Positions 23,696 through 31,453 of a stretch of DNA of 47,174 bases are shown one piece after another. The translations under genes were made by a program, and so were the position numbers. The stretch comes from an uncultured Pelagibacteraceae bacterium. Its GTDB lineage: Bacteria; Pseudomonadota; Alphaproteobacteria; Pelagibacterales; Pelagibacteraceae. Below the pieces are notes generated by a model that worked only from the letters and a program-made list of their open reading frames with translations, made no database searches and had not been told where the DNA came from. The first letter of the stretch is position 1. Each line of letters opens with the position of its first letter. Where the stretch lies: contig CACJDW010000001.1 in NCBI GenBank assembly GCA_902592275.1, positions 1 to 47,174 on the forward strand, given 5' to 3'.

Positions 23696-25021
23696 GTGGC
23701 TAAAAATTTATTTCAAATTGCTAAACAAAAAAAAATTAAATATTTTTTAATCAGTTTTGTAGATTTATTTGGTGTATTAAGATCAAAATTAGTCCCTGCT
23801 CACGCCATAAAAGAAATGCAAACTGCAGGAGCTGGTTTTGCTGGATTTGCAGCATGGTTAGATATGACACCTGCTGACTCAGACATGTTTGGAATTCCCG
23901 ACCCGGATAGTTTAATTCAACTTCCATGGAATAAAGAAATTGGATGGTTAGCATCTGACTTGTGGATGAATGGCAAACCAGTAGATGCATCACCTAGGGT
24001 GATGTTAAAAAATCAAATAAAAAAATTAAAAAAACAAAATTTAACAATGAAATCGGGCGTTGAGTGTGAATATTTTTTAATTTCACCTGACGGAAACTCA
24101 ATTGCAGATCCAAGAGATACACAATCCAAACCTTGTTATGACCAATCTGCATTAATGAGAAGGTATGATTTAATTAAGGAAATTTGTGACTGTATGATTG
24201 AAATGGGATGGGGCCCTTATCAAAACGATCACGAGGATGCTAACGGTCAATTTGAAATGAATTGGGATTATTCAGAATGCCTAAAAACTGCAGATAGACA
24301 TACCTTTTTTAAGTTTATGGTAAAAACAATTGCTGAAAAGCACGGATTAAGAGCAACATTTATGCCTAAACCATTTGGAAATTTAACCGGCAATGGTTGT
24401 CATGCTCACGTATCAGTTTGGCAAGGTAGTAAAAATAAATTCTTAGATAATAAAGATAAACTTGGTTTAAGTAAAATGGCCTATAATTTTTTAGGTGGAG
24501 TAATTAAAAATGCATCATCTTTATCTGCGTTTTTTAACCCAACAATCAATAGTTACAGAAGAATAAATGCACCACCTACAAAATCTGGAGCATCGTGGTC
24601 ACCTAGTAGTATTTCGTATACAGGTAATAACCGTACACACATGATCAGAATTCCTGATCCTGGAAGATTTGAATTAAGATTAATGGATGGTTCTGCTAAT
24701 CCTTACTTATTGCAAGCAAGTGTGTTAGCAGCTGGTCTATATGGTTTAAAAAACAAAGTTGATCCAGGCAAACCTTTGGATTGTAATATGTATGAAGACC
24801 ACGCTAAATATCCAGATTTACCCAAACTACCTGATGAACTTGCACAATCATTAAATTTATTAAAAAATAATAAAGATATGAATGATGCTTTTGGCAATGA
24901 TGTAATTAATAGTTATATAAAATTAAGAAGTTCAGAAATGAATGAATTCAAGTCAAAAAATAGTTTTGATAAAACAAAAGATGTTACAAAGTGGGAAAAA
25001 GATAATACTCTAGATTGTTAG
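23696..25021 (+). CDS. gmaS: Gamma-glutamylmethylamide synthetase (glutamine-synthetase-like)
   Basis: ATP-dependent ligation of methylamine to glutamate, giving gamma-glutamylmethylamide, the substrate passed to MgsABC. The start is GTG at 23696. At 441 residues it has the length of GMAS, and it contains the sequence NDHEDANGQFEMNWDY, the block used to recognise gmaS genes. Other family elements are SGVECEYFL (metal Glu), the FMPKPFGNLTGNGCHAHVSVW loop and RIPDPGRFELRLMDGSANPYL. It is followed after 3 bases by a diaminopropionate ammonia-lyase gene. The other glutamine-synthetase-like gene at 16584 is a distinct paralogue. A plain glutamine synthetase III is the alternative reading. Confidence 0.85.
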   Translation: MAKNLFQIAKQKKIKYFLISFVDLFGVLRSKLVPAHAIKEMQTAGAGFAGFAAWLDMTPADSDMFGIPDPDSLIQLPWNKEIGWLASDLWMNGKPVDASPRVMLKNQIKKLKKQNLTMKSGVECEYFLISPDGNSIADPRDTQSKPCYDQSALMRRYDLIKEICDCMIEMGWGPYQNDHEDANGQFEMNWDYSECLKTADRHTFFKFMVKTIAEKHGLRATFMPKPFGNLTGNGCHAHVSVWQGSKNKFLDNKDKLGLSKMAYNFLGGVIKNASSLSAFFNPTINSYRRINAPPTKSGASWSPSSISYTGNNRTHMIRIPDPGRFELRLMDGSANPYLLQASVLAAGLYGLKNKVDPGKPLDCNMYEDHAKYPDLPKLPDELAQSLNLLKNNKDMNDAFGNDVINSYIKLRSSEMNEFKSKNSFDKTKDVTKWEKDNTLDC

Positions 25022-25024
25022 TAC

Positions 25025-26155
25025 ATGACTATATTATCTAACGGTCATCAATGGAAATACACAGAATTTACTGACAATAAAAATTATTCATTTAATAAAA
25101 AAGAAATTCTAAGTTCTTTAACATCAAAAGAAATTGATGATGCTTATAATATTATTTCTAAATGGAAAGGTTATTCTCCAACACCCTTACTTTCTTTAAA
25201 TAAACTTTCAAAAGAGTTAAATTTAAACAAAATCTTTTATAAAGATGAAAATAAAAGATTTGATTTAAAATCTTTTAAAGCTTTAGGTGGAGCTTATGCA
25301 GTAGAAAAAGTAACCAAAGGAAATAAAGATATAGTAGTAGCAACAGCTACTGCAGGTAATCATGGAAGATCTGTTGCGTGGGGGGCTAAAAGATTAGGTC
25401 TAAGCTGTAAAATATTTATTAGTGAATTTGTAAGTGATGCGAGAGGCAAAGCTATGTCTGCACTTGGAGCAGATGTAGTTAAAGTAAAAGGTAATTATGA
25501 AAAATCATTGATGGAATGCATAAAACAGTCTACTGAAAATAATTGGCAAATAGTTCAGGATGTTGCTTGGAAAGATTATATGGTCGTCCCCAAGTATACA
25601 ATGGCAGGTTATACGGTCATGATGAAAGAAATAGCTGATCAAATCCAAGAGGAGAAAATAACCCACATCATTTTGCAGGCAGGTGTTGGTGGCATGGCTG
25701 CTGCCATGGTTGCAGGTATTGCAAGATATTTGAACTATGTTCCAACAATTATAGTTGTTGAACCGGATAGTGCCGCGTGTGTAATGGAAAGCATTAAAAC
25801 TGGAAAAATAGAAAAAATAGACATTAAAAGAGAAAGCTTAATGGGTGGTATGTCTTGTGGTGAAGTATCATTGGTCCCATGGGAAATACTCAAAAATTCA
25901 GTTAAACATTGTATTAGTTTACCAGATGATGATATTGCAAAAACTATGAAACTACTTGGAAATTCAAGCTTTAGTGATGATAAAATAATTGCAGGAGAAA
26001 ACTCAGCACCTGGCGTAATCAGTCTGATTACAAGTTGTGAAGATCAAGCAATTAAAGATAAATTAGATCTAAATGAAAAATCTAATGTTTTGGTTTTTGG
26101 CTGTGAGGGAGATACTGATCAAGAAATGTATCAAAAGTTAATTAACCAAAATTAA
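25025..26155 (+). CDS. dpaL: Diaminopropionate ammonia-lyase
   Basis: PLP-dependent fold-type II lyase converting 2,3-diaminopropionate to pyruvate and ammonia. The 376 residues cover the family: KDENKRFDLKSFKALGGAYA with the PLP-binding Lys85, the ATATAGNHGRSVAWGAKRLG loop, the QDVAWKDY segment, QAGVGGMAAAMVAGI and the VEPDSAACVMES and MGGMSCGEVS blocks specific to this enzyme rather than threonine deaminase. It follows gmaS after 3 bases and precedes the photolyase gene by 4, so all three may share a transcript. The ammonia-releasing reaction suits an amine-degrading neighbourhood, but diaminopropionate is not part of the methylamine route. Confidence 0.9.
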   Translation: MTILSNGHQWKYTEFTDNKNYSFNKKEILSSLTSKEIDDAYNIISKWKGYSPTPLLSLNKLSKELNLNKIFYKDENKRFDLKSFKALGGAYAVEKVTKGNKDIVVATATAGNHGRSVAWGAKRLGLSCKIFISEFVSDARGKAMSALGADVVKVKGNYEKSLMECIKQSTENNWQIVQDVAWKDYMVVPKYTMAGYTVMMKEIADQIQEEKITHIILQAGVGGMAAAMVAGIARYLNYVPTIIVVEPDSAACVMESIKTGKIEKIDIKRESLMGGMSCGEVSLVPWEILKNSVKHCISLPDDDIAKTMKLLGNSSFSDDKIIAGENSAPGVISLITSCEDQAIKDKLDLNEKSNVLVFGCEGDTDQEMYQKLINQN

Positions 26156-26159
26156 ATCA

Positions 26160-27581
26160 ATGAGTAACACAGGTATTTTTTGGATAAGAGAGGATTTTAG
26201 AATTGAAAATAATCCTGCTTTATCTTTTGCAACGCAAAATCATGATAATGTAATTGCATTATATATTTATAATAATAATGATTTTGATAACAAAAGAGAA
26301 GCTCAAAAATGGTGGGTTTTTAAATCTCTAGAAACTTTAAAAAAAGAATTATCAGATTATAAAATTAATCTTGAAATAGTAAAAGGTGACGAATTAGAAA
26401 TTTTTTCTAAATTTAATAAAAAGGATAAGCTTTCTGTTTATTGGAATAAAATTTATGAGCCAGATGTTATAGCTAAAGGAAAAAAAATACGTGACTTATT
26501 TATTAAAAATGAAATCAATTATAAATATTTCAAAGGAAATATTTTAAATGAATTTCAAGAGATAACAAAAAATGATGGAACTCCCTTTAAAGTGTTTACC
26601 CCTTTTTGGAGAAATGCGGAGCAAGTTTATTTAAATCAACCACCAAGCAAAAACTATATTGTTAAAAAGAAAATAAAAAAGATTTCATATTTTAAAAAGT
26701 GTATTGAACCAATAGATATTTTACCAAAAAAAAATTGGTATAAAAAATTTGAAAAATATTGGAAAGTTTCAGAAAATGACTCAAAAAAAATATTAAAAAA
26801 TTTAATTGAAAATAAAATTAAGGATTATGGAACTTCTCGAGATATACCATCTATCGAAGGAACCTCTAAATTATCTCCTTACATCAAACATGGCCAAATT
26901 CATGTAGGCAGTATTTGGAAAAAATGTTCTGAAATTAAATCAAAAGGAATTGGTTATAGAAAATATATTAATGAGCTTGGTTGGAGAGAGTTTTCGCATA
27001 GTTTAATTAATTATTTCCCTGAATTCTTAAAAGGAAATTTCAGAAAAGAATTTGATAAATTCCCTTGGGCAAAAAATGAGAAATTCTTAAAAGCATGGAA
27101 AAGAGGAATGACCGGTTATCCTATTGTCGATGCAGGTATGAGAGAACTATATGAGACTGGATGGATGCATAATAGAATAAGAATGGTTGTTGGTTCATTT
27201 TTAGTCAAACATTTGAGAATTAATTGGACTGAAGGTGAGAAGCATTTTAGAAATTGTCTACTAGATTTTAACAAAGCAAATAATGTTGCTCAATGGCAAT
27301 GGGTTGCTGGCTGTGGAGCAGATGCAGCACCATATTTTAGAATATTCAATCCAATACTTCAGGGTGAAAAATTTGATAAAGAAGGCAATTATGTAAAAAA
27401 ATGGGTTCCTGAACTTAAAAATGTTCCAAATAAATTTATTCACAAACCATGGGAAATGGAATTAAAGTATCAAGAAGCTATAAAAACAATTATTGGCAAA
27501 AATTACCCGGGTCCTATTGTTATTCATGAAAAAGCTAGAGCTGCAGCTCTTGAAGCGTTTCAATCTTTGAAGAAAAAATAA
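26160..27581 (+). CDS. phrB: Deoxyribodipyrimidine photolyase
   Basis: Class I photolyase/cryptochrome protein that repairs UV pyrimidine dimers with blue light. Length 473 is normal. The N-terminal antenna domain begins GIFWIREDFRIENNPAL. The FAD domain shows YGTSRDIPSIEGTSKLSPYI, GWREFSHSLINYFPE, RGMTGYPIVDAGMRELYETG, MHNRIRMVVGSFLVKHL and NNVAQWQWVAGCGADAAPYFR, covering flavin contacts and the electron-transfer tryptophans. It is the last gene of the plus-strand run and meets yjbQ tail to tail with an 8-base gap. CPD specificity is inferred from class I features. It suits a sunlit surface-ocean organism. Confidence 0.93.
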   Translation: MSNTGIFWIREDFRIENNPALSFATQNHDNVIALYIYNNNDFDNKREAQKWWVFKSLETLKKELSDYKINLEIVKGDELEIFSKFNKKDKLSVYWNKIYEPDVIAKGKKIRDLFIKNEINYKYFKGNILNEFQEITKNDGTPFKVFTPFWRNAEQVYLNQPPSKNYIVKKKIKKISYFKKCIEPIDILPKKNWYKKFEKYWKVSENDSKKILKNLIENKIKDYGTSRDIPSIEGTSKLSPYIKHGQIHVGSIWKKCSEIKSKGIGYRKYINELGWREFSHSLINYFPEFLKGNFRKEFDKFPWAKNEKFLKAWKRGMTGYPIVDAGMRELYETGWMHNRIRMVVGSFLVKHLRINWTEGEKHFRNCLLDFNKANNVAQWQWVAGCGADAAPYFRIFNPILQGEKFDKEGNYVKKWVPELKNVPNKFIHKPWEMELKYQEAIKTIIGKNYPGPIVIHEKARAAALEAFQSLKKK

Positions 27582-27589
27582 ATTTAGTT

Positions 27590-28009
27590 TTATTCTCCAA
27601 TAAAATGGTGGATTATAGTTCTTTTTTGAGCCTCTAATCTGTGTTCAAATAAATATATGCCCTGCCAAGTTCCAAGCAACAATTCACCATCTTTCACACT
27701 TAGAGAAATTTGATTATTTGTTAATGTGGATTTAATATGTGCAGGCATATCATCTTTTCCCTCCGTAGTATGAACATATAGTTTGTTATCCATAGGAGCT
27801 AATTCATCAAAATAATTTATTAAATCTGTTTGTACATCTGGATCTGCATTTTCTTGAACAATTAATGAAGCGCTTGTATGCTGAATACTTAAATTAAGAA
27901 TACCATTTTTAAAGTTATTTTGACTAATCCATTTAATTGTATCATTAGTAAAATCATATAACTTTTGACCTCTAGTATTAATTTGATAATTATAGAATTC
28001 TTGTTTCAT
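27590..28009 (-). CDS. yjbQ: YjbQ family (UPF0047) protein
   Basis: A 139-residue protein of the YjbQ family, annotated in relatives as secondary thiamine-phosphate synthase activity. The signature region LSIQHTSASLIVQENADPDV is near residues 40-60, and the conserved metal-site pieces HTTEGKDDMPAHIK and LGTWQGIYLFEHR follow. It is the last member of the eight-gene minus-strand block; its ATG shares one base with the zapE stop. The physiological role of this family is poorly defined, so the thiamine link is family knowledge only. Confidence 0.9.
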   Translation of the reverse strand: MKQEFYNYQINTRGQKLYDFTNDTIKWISQNNFKNGILNLSIQHTSASLIVQENADPDVQTDLINYFDELAPMDNKLYVHTTEGKDDMPAHIKSTLTNNQISLSVKDGELLLGTWQGIYLFEHRLEAQKRTIIHHFIGE

Positions 28010-29064
28010 TAATTATACTCCTTAGATGTAAGCTCATACAAACGACTAATAGTACGTTTAAATGGTTTTTCTAACAATCTTGAGGAGGTAAGTTGATCTA
28101 AATTTATAACAGCTGTGACTGCTAATGAAATATTTTTATCATAAATTACATCTAACAAAGTGATAAAACGTCGTTGTTGATTTGAATTCACATCATCAAA
28201 TTTAGGTATATTATCAATTACAATAAATTTACAATTTTTAATTATCGCTAAATAGTCTTCAGCACCTAAATTTTGATCACATAATTCATTAAATTTTATT
28301 CTTACTATACCTTCATAAAAATTTTCTATTTTGAAATTTCTACCTTTTACATTAATTGAAATTGTAGATTTTTTTTTATTTTTGGTAATTTTCCTAAAAA
28401 ATTTATTGATTTTAAAGTTTGTTTCTTGGTTCAGGGGATAAAAATATCTTTGCTGTTGGTTATCTTTTGATTTTCTGTAATCATCTTCAATTTTAAGTTC
28501 ATGCTCCATAGATTGTACCTGCATTATCTTAATAAATGGTATAAATTGATCTCTTTGAAGTCCGTCTTTATAAAGTTCTGATATTTTAGTATTAGAGGTT
28601 ACAATTATTTTGATATTCTCTTTAAATATTTCATCAAATAATTTTCCTAAAATCATAGCATCTACAATATTGGTAACTTGAAATTCATCGAAAAAAATTA
28701 AAGAGGCTTTAGATTTTAAATCTTTTACAAACTGATTGATTATGTTTTCTTCATTTTTTTCTTTTCTTTCATGAGCAAAATCATGAAAATTTAACATAAA
28801 TTCATTAAAGTGTTTTCTTAATTTTTTTTTATCTAGCCGATCGAAAAAAAAATTCAAAATCATAGTCTTACCAACTCCAACATCTCCGTAAAGATAAAAT
28901 CCTTTTTGAGATAATTTTTTTGAAAATAATTTTGAAAAAAAAGATTTAAAATTAATTTGGTAATATTGTTCCAATTTTTTTATAACATTTATTTGATTTA
29001 TATTTACTTCTAAATCTTGATCTTCACAAAAAGATATAAATTCTTTTTCAAATGATTTGGGCAT
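28009..29064 (-). CDS. zapE: AFG1-like ATPase, cell division protein ZapE
   Basis: P-loop ATPase of the AFG1/ZapE family (351 residues), linked in E. coli to Z-ring control and in mitochondria to turnover of respiratory subunits. Walker A GDVGVGKT lies at residues 60-67 after KGFYLYG; MLNFHDFAHERKEK is the characteristic family helix; Walker B is IFFDEFQVTNIVDAMIL; VTSNTKISELYKDGLQRDQFIPFI is the sensor region and the C-terminal part has the RRFITLLDVIYD block. TAATG overlaps link it to both the upstream cupin gene and the downstream yjbQ. In many alphaproteobacteria this gene lies near TCA-cycle genes. Confidence 0.92.
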   Translation of the reverse strand: MPKSFEKEFISFCEDQDLEVNINQINVIKKLEQYYQINFKSFFSKLFSKKLSQKGFYLYGDVGVGKTMILNFFFDRLDKKKLRKHFNEFMLNFHDFAHERKEKNEENIINQFVKDLKSKASLIFFDEFQVTNIVDAMILGKLFDEIFKENIKIIVTSNTKISELYKDGLQRDQFIPFIKIMQVQSMEHELKIEDDYRKSKDNQQQRYFYPLNQETNFKINKFFRKITKNKKKSTISINVKGRNFKIENFYEGIVRIKFNELCDQNLGAEDYLAIIKNCKFIVIDNIPKFDDVNSNQQRRFITLLDVIYDKNISLAVTAVINLDQLTSSRLLEKPFKRTISRLYELTSKEYN

Positions 29065-29495
29065 TAATTTCTTTTGGTTTTAAAATCGATACCGTATTCG
29101 GATCGCGGTCCCTTTCTTAGTCCAAACGGACCAGGAATAAAAATAGTCATTGGATTTGTTCCTTTTTCAAGGTCTACTCTGTGAAAATCGTTAGCAGATC
29201 TGAAACCAATATAACCAGGCTTTCTCCAAAACTTTCCTGCTTTTGTTGTCTCCCAGTATCCTCCCCTTAAAATAATAGTTATATAAGGGCATAAATGATT
29301 GTGAACTCCATCACCATGATCATCATCAAGCATCTCATGTATCAATATATTGAATGGGAACCATTTAGGCCTATTTCTAAATAAAACATAATATCTATTC
29401 ATCCACGGTTTTGCTTCTTTAAAATTAGGATGTGAAGGTCCTCTATCTAATACAGTTTTTTTTCTTCCGATATTTTCTAAAAATTTTAGAAACAT
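29064..29495 (-). CDS. Uncharacterised cupin-like protein
   Basis: A 143-residue cytoplasmic protein that looks like a single cupin domain: DGVHNHLCPYITIILRGGYWE gives a His-x-His start of motif 1, and PGYIGFRSANDFHRVDL gives the motif 2 His. The third acidic ligand of motif 1 is not clear. I cannot name a substrate. It starts with a one-base overlap with bamB and ends with the same kind of overlap with zapE. The basic, Pro-rich ends (RNRPKWFPF, PGPFGLRKGPRSEYG) resemble phage and bacterial hypothetical cupins seen with this layout, but that is from memory. Confidence 0.7.
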   Translation of the reverse strand: MFLKFLENIGRKKTVLDRGPSHPNFKEAKPWMNRYYVLFRNRPKWFPFNILIHEMLDDDHGDGVHNHLCPYITIILRGGYWETTKAGKFWRKPGYIGFRSANDFHRVDLEKGTNPMTIFIPGPFGLRKGPRSEYGIDFKTKRN

Positions 29496-30808
29496 TAATT
29501 AAGTCTAATGATTGCATTATTTTTAACTACAAACATTTTTTCATCAAAAAATACTGGTTTTAATATTTTTTCATTATCAATTTTTAAGGTAGAAATATTT
29601 TTTCCATTAGCTATACTAATTACCAATAATCTACCATTATTTGTTGAAAGATAGATATTTTCTCTTCCAAGAATAAATCCTGTAGGTTTAATTAAATTAC
29701 GTTTTTTTAATTTGAAATTATCAAATACATCAGTAACTCGTATTATACTTCCTTTATTTTTATCAATTAAAAAAAGGAATCCTTCTAATGATACTGTAAA
29801 TAAGATATTTCCTATGATAATTGGTCTTAAATTAGAATTTATTTTCGTTTCCCAATTAAAATTTCCACTATCAAGATCTATTGAAAAAAATTGATTCTGA
29901 TTATTAGAAAAGTACAGCGATTTATTATCTGTAACGATATCAGAAGTTTCTAGGGAAAATGACGATTCGTAAATTAAAGTATTTTGTGTCGGAAGTTGCC
30001 ATAATAATTCACCACTATTTAAATCAACAGCACTTATATCTCCAATTGAGTTATTAAAATAAACAATATCTTTCACAATAACAATTGACAATTTTTTCTG
30101 AGATCTTATCAAAGAATTTTGCGTTTTTACGCTCCATAATTCATCACCATTTTTTAAAGAGAAACATCTAAGAGTATTAGAAAAATCAATTATAAAAAAT
30201 TTATCCTTATAAATTTTTATTTGAGAGTTAAATGGTGCAATATTTCTTTTTGTCCAAATTAATTCGCCTGTTTCGATGTCTAAAATATAATATTTTGCTA
30301 TATTGTCTGCTACAATCAAATATCTTTCATTGTTAAAAAATTGCAGTATTGGTTTTAATTTTTTTTCGGATTTGGAGTAGTAGTTTTTTTTCCAAACTAA
30401 TTTTGAGTCTTCATTAAACTTTAAAATAGTACCTTTGTTATCAAAAAAAAATAAACTTTTATCGTGAAAAACTATTTCAGGTTCATACTGATAGAAATTT
30501 TCAATTTTCGAAAATTTATACCTAGACAAAGTTTTAAGATTTCCATTAAAATTTACCCTACCATTGTTATTAGTTAAATAATCTAGTTGTTTGCTCGTAC
30601 TAAAATTTCCTTCAACTTTTATTTTAAGATTTTTATTAAACTCTTTTTCATAGACTGTACTTTTCTTAAAAATTTCCTCGGACTTAGATGTATTGATAGT
30701 ATTAGTGTCTTCATTTATTTTTTCTGGTTTTGACCAAAATTTAGAATTTTTGTTTAGTGAACATCCTGTTAAAATAATCAAAACAAATAAAAATATTATC
30801 TTATTCAC
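29495..30808 (-). CDS. bamB: BamB-like outer-membrane assembly lipoprotein (beta-propeller)
   Basis: An exported 437-residue beta-propeller lipoprotein of the outer-membrane protein insertion machinery. The lipobox ILTGC places the lipidated Cys at residue 16. After a linker to about residue 100 come repeated PQQ-like blades with Asp-Gly or Leu-x-Ser-Gly turns and Trp-containing strands: DIETGELIWTKR, SLKNGDELWSVK, DLNSGELLWQLP, DLDSGNFNWETK and DKNKGSIIRV, about 45 residues apart. It overlaps the upstream yfgM-like gene by 8 bases, the same pairing as yfgM-bamB in E. coli, which supports the name. Confidence 0.87.
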   Translation of the reverse strand: MNKIIFLFVLIILTGCSLNKNSKFWSKPEKINEDTNTINTSKSEEIFKKSTVYEKEFNKNLKIKVEGNFSTSKQLDYLTNNNGRVNFNGNLKTLSRYKFSKIENFYQYEPEIVFHDKSLFFFDNKGTILKFNEDSKLVWKKNYYSKSEKKLKPILQFFNNERYLIVADNIAKYYILDIETGELIWTKRNIAPFNSQIKIYKDKFFIIDFSNTLRCFSLKNGDELWSVKTQNSLIRSQKKLSIVIVKDIVYFNNSIGDISAVDLNSGELLWQLPTQNTLIYESSFSLETSDIVTDNKSLYFSNNQNQFFSIDLDSGNFNWETKINSNLRPIIIGNILFTVSLEGFLFLIDKNKGSIIRVTDVFDNFKLKKRNLIKPTGFILGRENIYLSTNNGRLLVISIANGKNISTLKIDNEKILKPVFFDEKMFVVKNNAIIRLN

Positions 30809-31451
30809 TAAAATCTCTATTTAATCTCTTTTGGACTTCTTTATTTATATCAAGATTAGTATTTTCTGAGGAAATAATTTTTTCAAAAAATTCTTTAGCT
30901 TTTTGTTTTTGGTTTTTTGAATAATAATACTCACCCATTAAGTATAAAGCGTGTGATTTCCATACACTTTCAGAGTTTATTAATGGATTTAAAATATCTA
31001 ACAAGTCATTCTCGTTATCATCTATTTCTGCTGCATAAAATAAAGCTTTTTTATAGATAACTAAATTTTTAATTTCTTTATCGAGAGATGTGTCATTAAT
31101 GATTGTTTTAAACAAATTAAATACAACTTTTTTATCTGAAACTAAATCATTATCGATAATAAAATATAATGATAATGGAGAATATGTTGGATCTTTTTTA
31201 CCTATAATTTCAATTAATTTATTTGCTGTTTCGTCTTTTGAATTTTCTGAATACTCTATAATTATTGAATTATAATTGTCTGATATTTCTTTTTTTTTGT
31301 TTGTTAAGTATTTGTCATAGCTATAAACGGCTGTCACAATAATCACTAAGATTATTATTCCAAATATTATTTTATTTCTGTTATTTACAAAAAAATTCTT
31401 AATTTTTTCGTTTCTAGCATTTGCGTTTATAATTGATAATTCTTCATCCAT
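30801..31451 (-). CDS. YfgM-like membrane-anchored TPR protein
   Basis: A 216-residue protein with a single membrane helix at about residues 28-48 (IIFGIIILVIIVTAVYSY) and a periplasmic, mostly helical C-terminal domain ending in a recognisable TPR-type pair (ALYLMGEYYYSKNQKQKAKEFFEKII). This is the layout of YfgM, a Sec-translocon-associated chaperone partner. Sequence similarity to E. coli YfgM is loose, but the 8-base overlap with bamB reproduces the conserved pairing. It begins 2 bases after the aconitase stop. The name is by architecture and context. Confidence 0.78.
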   Translation of the reverse strand: MDEELSIINANARNEKIKNFFVNNRNKIIFGIIILVIIVTAVYSYDKYLTNKKKEISDNYNSIIIEYSENSKDETANKLIEIIGKKDPTYSPLSLYFIIDNDLVSDKKVVFNLFKTIINDTSLDKEIKNLVIYKKALFYAAEIDDNENDLLDILNPLINSESVWKSHALYLMGEYYYSKNQKQKAKEFFEKIISSENTNLDINKEVQKRLNRDFSE

Positions 31452-31453
31452 AA

